Shown here: positions 28,683 to 36,968 of the stretch, one piece after another | Numbering within the stretch: the first letter of the stretch is position 1 | How the letters are laid out: every line of letters starts with the position of its first letter | Source of the DNA: an uncultured Chloroflexota bacterium | GTDB taxonomy: Bacteria; Chloroflexota; Dehalococcoidia; Lucifugimonadales; UBA826 | Length of the DNA: 58,560 nt | NCBI GenBank assembly: GCA_913045625.1 | Contig: CAJWPE010000004.1 | Span: forward strand, 1-58,560 | Direction: 5' to 3' | Translations under genes and position numbers: made by a program | The notes under the pieces: generated by a model | Database searches by the model: none | Told to the model about the DNA's origin: nothing | The model's input: the letters and a program-made list of their open reading frames with translations, nothing else

Positions 28683-30341
28683 TTATTTTGACCAGTTATC
28701 TCTTAAAGTTGCAGTACGGTTAAATATCAAATTCTCTGAAGTGGAATCTTCATTGTCTACACAAAAAAATCCAACCCTTTCAAATTGAAATAAATTTCCA
28801 GACTCAGCTTTTTCTAGCTCATGTTCAAGTTTTGCTGATTTGATAATTTCTAATGAATTAGGATTGAGAATTTTATCTAATGATTCTTCAGAAGGAATAT
28901 CTGGGTTAGGTTCAGAGCATAATCTATCAAATAATCTAACTTCTGCATTTAGGTTTTTAGAGGCACTTACCCAATGAATTGTTCCTTTCACTTTTCTTCC
29001 ATCTGGAGTATTGCCACCCCTAGTTTTTGGGTCATAAGTACATATTAATTCTATGATTTCACCTGAATCATGATGCTTTTTGACCTCAATGCATTTAATG
29101 ATATATCCATATCTTAGGCGTACTTCTTTTCCTGGGGATAATCTGAAAAATTTTGGTATTGGATCTTCCATGAAGTCATCTTTTTCTATATAAATCTCTT
29201 TAGTAAAAGGAACTTTTCTACTTCCAAAAGTTTCATCTTTAGGGTGATTAGGTGCTTCAAGCCAATCTGTGTTGTCTGCATCAAAATTTTGTATCGTAAT
29301 TTTTAAAGGGTTTAGGACTGCCATTCTTCTTTCAGCTTTTGAATTTAAATCTTCTCTAACACAATGTTCTAGTAATGCTATGTCAGCAATATTTTCCCTT
29401 TTTGTGATACTTACTCGAGAGCAAAAATCTTTGATGGCTTCAGGGGTGTAACCCAATCTCCTCATTCCGGACAATGTTGGCATTCTGGGATCAGTCCAGC
29501 CGGAAACTTTATTTGAATCGACTAATTTTAGTAAATTTCTTTTACTCAGAATTGTGTGACTTAATGAAACTTTCCCGAATTCAATTTGTTGAGAGGGAAA
29601 TGAGTCTAATTCTTTTAAAAACCAATCATATAATGGACGATGAGCCTCATATTCTAAAGTGCAAAGTGAGTGTGTTACTTTTTCTATAGAATCACTTAAG
29701 CCATGAGCAAAATCATACATGGGATAAATTTTCCATAGATCACCAGTTTGATGATGTGTAGAGTCTATGATTCTATACATAACTGGATCTCTCATATTGA
29801 TGTTAGGTGAAGTCATGTCAATTTTCGCTCTTAGGACACGTGATCCAGCTTGAAATTCTCCATTTTTCATAGCTGTAAATAAGCTTAAATTTTCTTCAAC
29901 ACTTCTTGATCTATTTGGACTATTTATACCAGGTTCGGTAAGAGTGCCACGATTATTTCTGATTTCTTCAGAATTTTGATCATCCACATAAGCCTTATGG
30001 AGCTTAATTAAATTAACTGCAAATTCAAATAGTTTTTGAAAATAGCCTGAAGTGTAAAACTCATTATCTTTCCAATCAAATCCAAGCCATTGAATATCTT
30101 CTTTAATTGAATTTACAAATTCTAAATTTTCTTTTGTAGGATTGGTGTCATCAAATCTTAAATTACACCTTGCATTTGAAAATTCTTGTGCAATACCAAA
30201 ATTTAAACATATTGATGTTGCGTGACCTATATGTAGATACCCGTTAGGTTCTGGAGGGAATCTTGTTATGATTTGATCAAATTTTCCATTCTTTATATCT
30301 TCAGAAATTTGATTTCTTATGAAGTCTGTATTTTCAGTCAT
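28683..30341 (-). CDS. glnS: Glutaminyl-tRNA synthetase
   Basis: This 552-aa class I synthetase charges tRNA-Gln with glutamine. FPPEPNGYLHIGHA contains the HIGH motif at 37-40, followed by RFDDTNP. The KMSKS-like loop is LSKR. DPRMPTLSGMRRLGYTP and the C-terminal beta-barrel anticodon-binding region (VKGTIHWVS) confirm GlnRS rather than GluRS. The length matches E. coli GlnRS (about 554 aa). Many bacteria lack GlnRS and use transamidation, so its presence here is informative. It lies 15 bp downstream of the orn gene. Confidence 0.93.
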   Translation of the reverse strand: MTENTDFIRNQISEDIKNGKFDQIITRFPPEPNGYLHIGHATSICLNFGIAQEFSNARCNLRFDDTNPTKENLEFVNSIKEDIQWLGFDWKDNEFYTSGYFQKLFEFAVNLIKLHKAYVDDQNSEEIRNNRGTLTEPGINSPNRSRSVEENLSLFTAMKNGEFQAGSRVLRAKIDMTSPNINMRDPVMYRIIDSTHHQTGDLWKIYPMYDFAHGLSDSIEKVTHSLCTLEYEAHRPLYDWFLKELDSFPSQQIEFGKVSLSHTILSKRNLLKLVDSNKVSGWTDPRMPTLSGMRRLGYTPEAIKDFCSRVSITKRENIADIALLEHCVREDLNSKAERRMAVLNPLKITIQNFDADNTDWLEAPNHPKDETFGSRKVPFTKEIYIEKDDFMEDPIPKFFRLSPGKEVRLRYGYIIKCIEVKKHHDSGEIIELICTYDPKTRGGNTPDGRKVKGTIHWVSASKNLNAEVRLFDRLCSEPNPDIPSEESLDKILNPNSLEIIKSAKLEHELEKAESGNLFQFERVGFFCVDNEDSTSENLIFNRTATLRDNWSK

Positions 30342-30356
30342 AATAATTGTTTGAGA

Positions 30357-30908
30357 TTAATTAGAAGGGGTGATAAATGTATTGTTTCTGTACCACTTCA
30401 ATTCCTCTACGCTTTCTTTGATATCATCCATTGCTAAATGAGTGTTTTTTTTGATAGGTATATTAATATTAGGATACCATCTTGCTACTAATTCTTTGAC
30501 AGTGGAAACATCAATCATTCTGTAATGTAAGAATTTTTCTAATTCTTGCATTTCTTTTCTGATAAATCTCCTGTCAGTAGAAATTGAATTTCCGCACAAA
30601 GGTGAAGTGTTTTCATTCACCCAATCTTTTAAAAAATTTAATGTCATTTGTTCAGCTTCAAGTATAGAAATGTTGGATTCTTTTACTTTTTTGAGTAAGC
30701 CGGATTTTGTGTGCTGATCTAGAGACCATTCGTTAATATTTTCTAGTTCTTTTTCAGTTTTTTTAATTACAATTTGAGGCCCTTCAGCAAGAATTTCTAA
30801 TTCATTATTTGTTACTAGTGATGCTATTTCGATTATTTGATGTTCATCTTCTAGTCCTGTCATCTCTAAATCAATCCAAACTAAATTGTTACTTTTATCA
30901 ATTTCCAT
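30357..30908 (-). CDS. orn: Oligoribonuclease
   Basis: This 183-aa DEDD-family 3'-5' exonuclease degrades di- to pentaribonucleotides, the last step of RNA turnover. Asp13 and Glu15 in WIDLEMTGLE, the LCGNSISTDRRF segment, YRMIDVSTV and the late HLAMDDIKES supply the catalytic residues. The length matches E. coli Orn (181 aa). It lies upstream of glnS on the same strand, 15 bp apart, and is probably cotranscribed. With the RNase II/R at 52-2019, this window encodes two RNA-degrading enzymes. Confidence 0.92.
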   Translation of the reverse strand: MEIDKSNNLVWIDLEMTGLEDEHQIIEIASLVTNNELEILAEGPQIVIKKTEKELENINEWSLDQHTKSGLLKKVKESNISILEAEQMTLNFLKDWVNENTSPLCGNSISTDRRFIRKEMQELEKFLHYRMIDVSTVKELVARWYPNINIPIKKNTHLAMDDIKESVEELKWYRNNTFITPSN

Positions 30909-30959
30909 GTTTCCTCTTAATTATCCAAGTTAGTATAAAGATAGTGGTAAGGTATCAAT

Positions 30960-31559
30960 ATGTCTATAAATAAAAACCAGAAAATCAATCCCTTTTCATA
31001 TTGGGTGATTCCTGACCATTTGGTTGCAGGAGAATATCCAGGAAATCAATTTTCAAAAAATATTAAAACTTTTTCGGGTACAATTCTTCACTTGATTAAT
31101 GCTATTTTTAAGTCTAAAAAATTTATATGGAACTCTGCTCAAAAGAAAATCGGGAATTTATTGGATCTTGGAGTTGTTGTTTTTGTTGATTTGACTGAAC
31201 AAGGTGAGAGGATTTCATATCAACCAATATTACATAAAGAACGTAGAAGAAGAGCTGTTTCCACTCAACACATCAGATTCCCTGTAACTGACAGATCTGT
31301 TCCTTTGGTTGAAGAAATGAAAGAAATCTTGGATTTTATAGATAGTGAGATTCAATCAAAAAAAATAGTTTACTTACATTGCTTTAGAGGTTTGGGAAGA
31401 ACGGGTACTACTATTGGGTGTTATTTAGTTAGGCATGGTTTGTCAGGAGAAGAAGCGTTAAATAAAATTGATGAATTAAGAAATAATGTGGCAGGTAATT
31501 TCAGAGATTCTCCAGAAACAGAAGAACAAAAAACATTTGTATTAAATTGGAAAGAATAA
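30960..31559 (+). CDS. Protein tyrosine/dual-specificity phosphatase-like protein
   Basis: This 199-aa protein has the C-x5-R phosphatase loop [10 protein letters not shown], with Cys141 and Arg147, and a likely general acid Asp111 in VTDRSVP. These features match small cysteine-based dual-specificity phosphatases. The substrate could be a phosphoprotein, inositol phosphate or lipid; nothing here decides it. An SD-like TAAGG lies a few bases before the ATG. It is followed after 10 bp by an SDR gene, so the two are likely cotranscribed. Confidence 0.75.
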   Translation: MSINKNQKINPFSYWVIPDHLVAGEYPGNQFSKNIKTFSGTILHLINAIFKSKKFIWNSAQKKIGNLLDLGVVVFVDLTEQGERISYQPILHKERRRRAVSTQHIRFPVTDRSVPLVEEMKEILDFIDSEIQSKKIVYLHCFRGLGRTGTTIGCYLVRHGLSGEEALNKIDELRNNVAGNFRDSPETEEQKTFVLNWKE

Positions 31560-31569
31560 AGGAGTTGTT

Positions 31570-32328
31570 ATGGAATCCAAGAATAAAGTAGCTGTAGTTA
31601 CTGGAGCAGGGTCGGGCGTAGGTAAAAGTGCTGTAATGCATTTATTGAAAGATGGGTATTCGGTTGCGTTGGCAGGTAGAAGACAAGAAGTATTGGATGA
31701 AACTATTGAAGAATCTGGTGTTTCTAAAGATAAAACAATTGCTATTTCTACAGATGTAGGCGATGCAGATTCAGTGAAAAATTTGTTTTCATTAGTACTA
31801 GAAAAATTTGGTAGATTAGATGTTTTGTTTAATAATGCTGGAATTGGTTCACCTAGAATGCCGATGGAAGATATGCCTTTGGCTGATTGGCAACGGGTAG
31901 TGGATACTAATTTGACAGGTAGTTTTTTATGTTCTCAGGAAGCCATTAAAATTATGAAAAACCAATCTCCGATTGGTGGAAGAATTATTAATAATGGATC
32001 AATTTCTGCCCATGTTCCTAGGCCAGATGCCGTTGCTTATACAACTACTAAACATGCTATTACCGGATTAACCAAGCAAATTTCACTAGATGGTAGGAAA
32101 TTTGATATAGCTGCTAGTCAGATAGATATTGGAAATGCTGCTACTCCAATGACTCAACGAATGAGTAATGGAGTACCTCAGGCTGATGGAGAAATGAAAG
32201 TAGAACCAACATTTGATGTAGAGCATGTTGGCGAAACTGTACTTTATATAAGTAATTTACCATTAAGTGCAAACATACAGTTTATGACCATAATGGCTAC
32301 TAAAATGCCTTATATAGCTAGAGGCTAG
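31570..32328 (+). CDS. SDR family oxidoreductase
   Basis: This 252-aa classical SDR has [10 protein letters not shown] near the N-terminus, NNAGIG, the catalytic Ser in NNGSISAH and the Y-x3-K in AYTTTKHA. The substrate is unknown. The start has GGAGTTGTT just upstream. It follows the phosphatase gene and ends one base before the convergent betaine permease gene. Confidence 0.85.
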   Translation: MESKNKVAVVTGAGSGVGKSAVMHLLKDGYSVALAGRRQEVLDETIEESGVSKDKTIAISTDVGDADSVKNLFSLVLEKFGRLDVLFNNAGIGSPRMPMEDMPLADWQRVVDTNLTGSFLCSQEAIKIMKNQSPIGGRIINNGSISAHVPRPDAVAYTTTKHAITGLTKQISLDGRKFDIAASQIDIGNAATPMTQRMSNGVPQADGEMKVEPTFDVEHVGETVLYISNLPLSANIQFMTIMATKMPYIARG

Positions 32329-32329
32329 T

Positions 32330-33277
32330 TTATAAAGTTTTTTTGTCTATGTATCCCTGAGAAATTCTGTCGATCATGATTGCTAGAATTACAATTGCGA
32401 ATCCTGCAACTACTGCTTCTCCTTCTCTCAGTTGGCCCATAGCACGAAGAACCTCAGTTCCAAGTCCTCCTGCTCCTACCATTGCAGCTATAGTGGACAT
32501 TGCCAATGCCATCATTACTGTTTGGTTAATTCCGGCCATAATTGTTGGAATAGCCATAGGGATTTGTATTTTTAAGAGTAATTGCAAATCATTTGATCCA
32601 AATGATTTGCCAGCTTCCACTACAGATTCGTCTACTTGTCGAATTCCTAAATTTGTTAATCTTATACAAGGTGGAATTGCATATAAAACTGTAGCTAGTA
32701 TTGCAGCAACATTTCCTAATCCAAATAACATGATTCCAGGAACTAAATAAACAAAGCTAGGCATAGTTTGCATGGCATCCAATACTGGCCTCATGACAGT
32801 GTCGGCAATTTCATTTTTTGCCCCTAAAACTCCTAACGGTATTCCAATTAGTATGGAAATTAGGACAGCAACAAGCATAATTGCTACAGTAACCATTGTT
32901 GGTTCCCATAAGTTTACTATTGCTAAAAGAGTTAATCCGATTACACAAAAAATCCCAATTTTGTAAGAGGCAACTCTCCATGCAAGTAAAAAAATGGAAA
33001 TCATAGTTATAGGCCATGGAACCCAAACTAAGAACTTGCTCATTTTGCCAAGAAAGTATTTTAGATTGTCACTAATGTAGTCGAAAAACCATCCGTAATT
33101 TATAATGGTCCATTCTATTGAGACATCAATACCTTTTTCCAAATGTTTACTTATATCAACTGGGAAATCTGTAAGGAAGTCTAGTTTGAAAAAATGAATC
33201 AAATAAGAATTTGCCAATAGTATTATCAATAGAGAAATAATACCTAAAATTGTGGAAGTGTTTTTATTCAGTTTCAT
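32330..33277 (-). CDS. Glycine betaine/proline ABC transporter permease (ProW-like)
   Basis: This 315-aa membrane protein has seven or so hydrophobic segments and the permease signature region VDESVVEAGKSFGSNDLQLLLKIQ (the EAA loop, residues about 215-240), followed by the INQTVMMALAMSTIAAMVGAGG segment characteristic of ProW/OpuAB. It forms the channel for betaine or a related quaternary amine. It lies 12 bp after the ATPase gene in the operon SBP, ATPase, permease. Confidence 0.87.
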   Translation of the reverse strand: MKLNKNTSTILGIISLLIILLANSYLIHFFKLDFLTDFPVDISKHLEKGIDVSIEWTIINYGWFFDYISDNLKYFLGKMSKFLVWVPWPITMISIFLLAWRVASYKIGIFCVIGLTLLAIVNLWEPTMVTVAIMLVAVLISILIGIPLGVLGAKNEIADTVMRPVLDAMQTMPSFVYLVPGIMLFGLGNVAAILATVLYAIPPCIRLTNLGIRQVDESVVEAGKSFGSNDLQLLLKIQIPMAIPTIMAGINQTVMMALAMSTIAAMVGAGGLGTEVLRAMGQLREGEAVVAGFAIVILAIMIDRISQGYIDKKTL

Positions 33278-33289
33278 TTGTGTAAATTG

Positions 33290-34138
33290 TTAAGCTCCGA
33301 CAGCTTGTAGTTCTTCAAATCTTTTTCCAGTAATACCTTCAGTGAATTCAGCCACAAAGTCATCAGCTGGTTTATTAATGATTTCTAATGGGGTTCCCAG
33401 TTGAATGATTTCACCGTCACGCATAATAGCAATTTTGTCGCCAACAGAAACAGCTTCTTCTAAGTCATGGGTTATAAAAACCATGGTTTTATGAATTTCT
33501 TGTTGTAAAGAAGTTAATTCTTTTCTCATTTGTCTACGAATAAGTGGGTCTAGTCCACTAAATGGTTCGTCCATTAACATGATTTCGGGGTTTACTGCTA
33601 ATGCACGCGCAATTCCAACTCGTTGTTGCATACCTCCACTTAGTTCGTAAACTCTTGATTCGCCCCACCCATCTAGTCCTACGAGGTCAAGCATTTCTTC
33701 AGCTGTAGAGTATCTTGATTCTTTATCTATACCACGTATTTCTAATCCAAATGCGGCATTGTCTAGGACGTTTCTATGGGGGAGTAGTCCAAATTGTTGG
33801 AAAACCATTGCTACTTTGTTTCTTCTGAATTCTCTTAGTGAATTTTCATCGAATTCAACTATATCTTCTCCATCAATTAAGATGTGCCCGTCTGTAGGAT
33901 CGATCAATCTTGTTAAGCACCTAACTAATGTAGATTTACCGCTACCAGATAAACCCATCACTACAAATGTTTCGCCTTTATTTACAGTGAAAGATACATC
34001 TCTGAGAGCAGTGATTAAATCAAGTTCAGATTGAATTTCAGATCTACTTAAATTAATAAATGCTTCATCAAACACTTGATTTGGGTTTTTACCAAATACT
34101 TTCCAAAGATTTTTTACTTCAATATGTGTTTCTTTCAT
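33290..34138 (-). CDS. Glycine betaine/proline ABC transporter ATP-binding protein (ProV-like)
   Basis: This 282-aa ATPase has Walker A GLSGSGKST, the Q-loop FQQFGLLPHR, the signature LSGGMQQRVG and Walker B IMLMDEPFSGLD, then FITHDLEEA. The N-terminal helix that precedes the core (VFGKNPNQVFDEA) is typical of ProV/OpuAA. It lacks the long C-terminal CBS domains of E. coli ProV, so osmotic gating through CBS domains is not expected. An AGGTGA SD precedes the ATG. A strong hairpin separates it from the upstream binding-protein gene. Confidence 0.88.
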   Translation of the reverse strand: MKETHIEVKNLWKVFGKNPNQVFDEAFINLSRSEIQSELDLITALRDVSFTVNKGETFVVMGLSGSGKSTLVRCLTRLIDPTDGHILIDGEDIVEFDENSLREFRRNKVAMVFQQFGLLPHRNVLDNAAFGLEIRGIDKESRYSTAEEMLDLVGLDGWGESRVYELSGGMQQRVGIARALAVNPEIMLMDEPFSGLDPLIRRQMRKELTSLQQEIHKTMVFITHDLEEAVSVGDKIAIMRDGEIIQLGTPLEIINKPADDFVAEFTEGITGKRFEELQAVGA

Positions 34139-34159
34139 ATTTCACCTGAAATTTAACAA

Positions 34160-34185
34160 AAAGGGCCGCGAATTCGCGGCCCTTT
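34160..34185 (-). terminator. Hairpin between binding-protein and ATPase genes (partial terminator)
   Basis: A perfect 26-bp palindrome (arms of 11 bp around AATT, GC-rich) is followed on the minus strand by a T run (34159-34156 region). It lies 36 bp after the binding-protein stop and 21 bp before the ATPase start. It probably ends most transcripts or protects the upstream mRNA, giving excess binding protein, as is common in ABC operons. Confidence 0.8.
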
Positions 34186-34221
34186 AATGTTGAATATTTA
34201 AGCTTTATTTTTAGGCTTCAA

Positions 34222-35397
34222 TTATTCGGCCGCTAGAGCTGATAGTACGCCATCTAAAACATCTGATGGAACCCAACTATGCCAATTTTCACTACTGTTT
34301 AAGTAGGATATGGCTGTTGCTTCAAATGCTTCTTCAGCACTATCGTAATCGTCAGAGATTTCTGAATAGAATCCTTCAGCTAATAATTGGTTTCCAGCAG
34401 ACCAGTCCCAAGCTTGAAAGAATGGGATCAAGTATGGTGCATCATCAACCAAGTCAGTATTCATGGCAATCATAACTTCTGCAGCTGGGAATGCACATCC
34501 GTGAACTGGGTCATTATTTGGGCATTCAGATGGGTCTGGTTGATCAAGATCAACAACTTTTCCATCTGCATGTCCAAGGTCAAGCATTAAAGCTGTAGGA
34601 CCCCAGTAATAGAATAGTATTGGTTCTTCTTTAGTAAAAGCACCTTCAATAGCAGCAGCTAAAGCACCAGAAGTTCCTGGGTCTAAGAATTTTACGTGAT
34701 CAGATAATCCGTAATTAATAACTTGCCCATCACCACTGTCGTTACCTAATTGAACTCCATTACATCCCCAACCTGACATACAACCGTATAGTACAGCCTT
34801 TCCATCGCTATCAGGTTCTGCAAAAAGAGCTTTGTATTTTTCATCTTTTAGGTCTTCTACTGAGTCTAGGTCAGGATTAGCCTCTTGGACGTAAGCAGGT
34901 ATTAAAAATGAGCTCTGCCAGTTATCTTCTAAACTTTTCCCAACTGGAATTACTTCCCCAGCTTTAATTCCTTCATTCCAAGCATCATTTTGGTTAGGTA
35001 ACCAAATTTCCATAGTGACATCTATATCACCTTTTCTAAGTCCCTGAAATAAAGGTACAGTTGCACCTTCAATTTGAGATGTTTCGTGGCCGTAGCCGTT
35101 TTCAATGATATACCTGGCAACGGCGTTTTGAATAAGTGCGCTGTTCCAGTTAAGTCCACCAAAAACTATCTCTCGTTTAGGTCCTGCTGGTGGAGATACT
35201 TCAACAGTTACAATTTTTTCAACTTCTTTAATTACTTCAACTTCTTTGTCAACTTCTTTAACTACTTCAACTTCTTTAATTACTTCAACTTCTTTAATTA
35301 CTTCTTGTATTACTACCTCAGGTTCTGTAGTGCTTGAACAAGCAATTGCAAAGACCATTGATAGTCCTAGAAGTGTCATTATCGATACATATTTCAT
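34222..35397 (-). CDS. Glycine betaine/proline-type substrate-binding lipoprotein (ProX/OpuAC-like)
   Basis: This 391-aa lipoprotein starts at ATG 35397, with AAGGAG seven bases upstream; the longer frame to 35451 has no support. The signal peptide ends in the lipobox AIAC with Cys20. Residues about 28-60 are a repetitive Val-Ile-Lys-Glu-Val linker, a spacer type often seen in Chloroflexota lipoproteins. The OpuAC domain follows, with EIWLPNQNDAW and the YYWGPTALM segment supplying aromatic ligand residues. It delivers betaine-like solutes to the ProVW-type transporter encoded downstream. Confidence 0.87.
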   Translation of the reverse strand: MKYVSIMTLLGLSMVFAIACSSTTEPEVVIQEVIKEVEVIKEVEVVKEVDKEVEVIKEVEKIVTVEVSPPAGPKREIVFGGLNWNSALIQNAVARYIIENGYGHETSQIEGATVPLFQGLRKGDIDVTMEIWLPNQNDAWNEGIKAGEVIPVGKSLEDNWQSSFLIPAYVQEANPDLDSVEDLKDEKYKALFAEPDSDGKAVLYGCMSGWGCNGVQLGNDSGDGQVINYGLSDHVKFLDPGTSGALAAAIEGAFTKEEPILFYYWGPTALMLDLGHADGKVVDLDQPDPSECPNNDPVHGCAFPAAEVMIAMNTDLVDDAPYLIPFFQAWDWSAGNQLLAEGFYSEISDDYDSAEEAFEATAISYLNSSENWHSWVPSDVLDGVLSALAAE

Positions 35398-35690
35398 TTT
35401 TTGCTCCTTGATTGGTTGAAATGCATGAGGTACCCATATAAATTCCAACAAAATACTAAAGATAGCGTTTCATCAGAAATGAAAAGAGGATTCAGAATTA
35501 AATCTGGTTTGGCCCTTGCCCGAGATAATCGGATGGGGGGTTATATAACAAGAAATGCCATGAAGGCAGCCAAAAGCGTCCTCAGTAGGGCGCATATAGG
35601 ATCAAAATTAGCCGTTGGTTTGTTTTAAGATCCCACTATGAAGTTTAGGTTTACTCCCTCAACTAATTCACTCGACTAGGTGAATGAGCC
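35398..35690 (-). ncRNA. Long structured 5' leader of the betaine transporter operon (possible cis-regulatory RNA)
   Basis: The leader from the predicted start site to the ATG is about 290 nt and has higher G+C than its surroundings. Six short hairpins can be drawn: 35666-35685 (6 bp), 35599-35633 (GGATC/GATCC plus AAAA/TTTT), 35556-35568, 35520-35532, 35493-35506 and 35468-35484 (6 bp). No known riboswitch core was recognised. A 39-codon minus-strand ORF lies inside (start ATG in the 35592 area), as does a plus-strand basic ORF. Neither has a convincing SD. Confidence 0.5.
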
Positions 35691-35696
35691 GGGACA

Positions 35697-35725
35697 ACTA
35701 TAATAAAACATTAACATTTGGTCAA
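35697..35725 (-). promoter_or_regulatory. Promoter of the betaine transporter operon
   Basis: On the minus strand TTGACC (35725-35720) and TATAGT (35702-35697) are exactly 17 bp apart, directly after the stop codon of the upstream MFS gene. Transcription would start near 35690, leaving a leader of about 290 nt. Confidence 0.7.
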
Positions 35726-35726
35726 G

Positions 35727-36968
35727 TTAGTGCTTAGGCTTAGGAGAACAATAAAAAATTATTGCTGCAAAAATCATAAGCCATACTGACACCCACCATG
35801 CTGGATTATAAGATCCAGTAATATCTAGAACATAACCAGCTAAAGGGGCTCCAATTCCACCCAGTATTAGACTTATAGGCGTTACAAATCCACGTATTTG
35901 TCCTAAGTAGTCTCTGCCAAAATATTCTGCCCAAATATAGTTTTGGGTAAAGGAATTAATGCCGATTCCTGATCCGAAAATGGCCATTGAAAAAAACATC
36001 AGCCAGAATTCATGGGCATATATTGTCATTAAACTTGCGATGGAAAGCATGATAAATGCGGAAGCCCCGATTATTTTAGATGGAACTTTAGCCACTAATA
36101 ATCCCCCTGCAAAACTTGCAATTCCTGCACATACCGCATCAAAAGCAGTAGCTAATGAAACTAAAGTTGGGTCCAATCCACGGTCCATAAATGCTGGAAT
36201 CCTGTGCAGTGCAAATGTCAAAATTGCTAAATTTAAAATTGAAAAAGCTATAGTTAAAAGCCATAGTGAGGGAGTTTTTAAAGCTTTGTTTAGAGTAAAT
36301 GAATATTCTTTTTGGTCTGCTTCTTCCAATGATTGTGCAGATAAATTTGATTTTCCATCAGGTAGAAGGCCAATGTCTTCAGGTTGTCGTCTGACAAATA
36401 TAATAGATATGGGACATACTAAAATGATTCCCAAAATTCCTAAAATAATCCAAGTTGATTCCCATGAATAGGTGTTAATCAAAATTTGAGTTAAAGGGAT
36501 AAAAAGGGCTGCTCCTACTGAAATACCAATTGATGTTATGGCAAGAGCTTTTCCTCTTTTTTCTATAAACCATTTTGCTGGAGGTACAGAAGTTACTATA
36601 GCTCCTGGCCCTGCAACGCCAACTAGTCCCATAAATCCAAAAACTAGAATTAGTTGCCATGAATCTTTTACTAGACTTAATAAAATCATGGATATCCCTG
36701 TAACTAATATGCATATAGCTAGGATCCATCTTGCTCCATATTTGTCTAGTAAGTTTCCTAAAAGAGGGCTGGTTGCAGCGCTAGAAAAGCTTCTTATTGT
36801 AGAAGCCCAGCCAAATGAGGCTCTGCTAATTCCTAATGAATCTCCCATTGGTTTGATGTATAAACCAATATTCAGAGCTCCCATGCCCATGCCAACTGCA
36901 TTCGCAATTGCCATTACAGCAACAATTACCCAGCCGTAGTAGAAAGATGATTTTTGAAGTTTCCTCAA
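35727..36968 (-). CDS. MFS transporter (monocarboxylate/OFA-type)
   Basis: This 413-aa carrier has twelve hydrophobic segments and an N-terminus FYYGWVIVAVMAIANAVGMG. It has the LGNLLDKYGARW motif between segments 2 and 3, and the RRQPEDIGLLPDG central loop typical of monocarboxylate/oxalate-formate type carriers. The start is TTG 36968, which abuts the stop (TAA) of the upstream TPP enzyme gene with no spacer, so translation is coupled. It probably carries the substrate or product of that enzyme, by inference from context only. Confidence 0.8.
   Translation of the reverse strand: MRKLQKSSFYYGWVIVAVMAIANAVGMGMGALNIGLYIKPMGDSLGISRASFGWASTIRSFSSAATSPLLGNLLDKYGARWILAICILVTGISMILLSLVKDSWQLILVFGFMGLVGVAGPGAIVTSVPPAKWFIEKRGKALAITSIGISVGAALFIPLTQILINTYSWESTWIILGILGIILVCPISIIFVRRQPEDIGLLPDGKSNLSAQSLEEADQKEYSFTLNKALKTPSLWLLTIAFSILNLAILTFALHRIPAFMDRGLDPTLVSLATAFDAVCAGIASFAGGLLVAKVPSKIIGASAFIMLSIASLMTIYAHEFWLMFFSMAIFGSGIGINSFTQNYIWAEYFGRDYLGQIRGFVTPISLILGGIGAPLAGYVLDITGSYNPAWWVSVWLMIFAAIIFYCSPKPKH

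Noticed and set aside
35074-35337. Plus-strand ORF rich in Phe, Asn and Tyr repeats
   Set aside because: It is the antisense of the Val-Lys-Glu repeat linker of the betaine-binding lipoprotein.
35401-35628. Plus-strand 75-codon ORF upstream of the betaine operon
   Set aside because: It lies antisense to the leader, has no clear SD and no recognisable family; the minus-strand promoter and hairpins explain the region better.
35398-35690. Leader region as tmRNA, RNase P RNA, SRP RNA or a TPP/SAM/glycine riboswitch
   Set aside because: None of their conserved cores or tRNA-like ends could be found on either strand.
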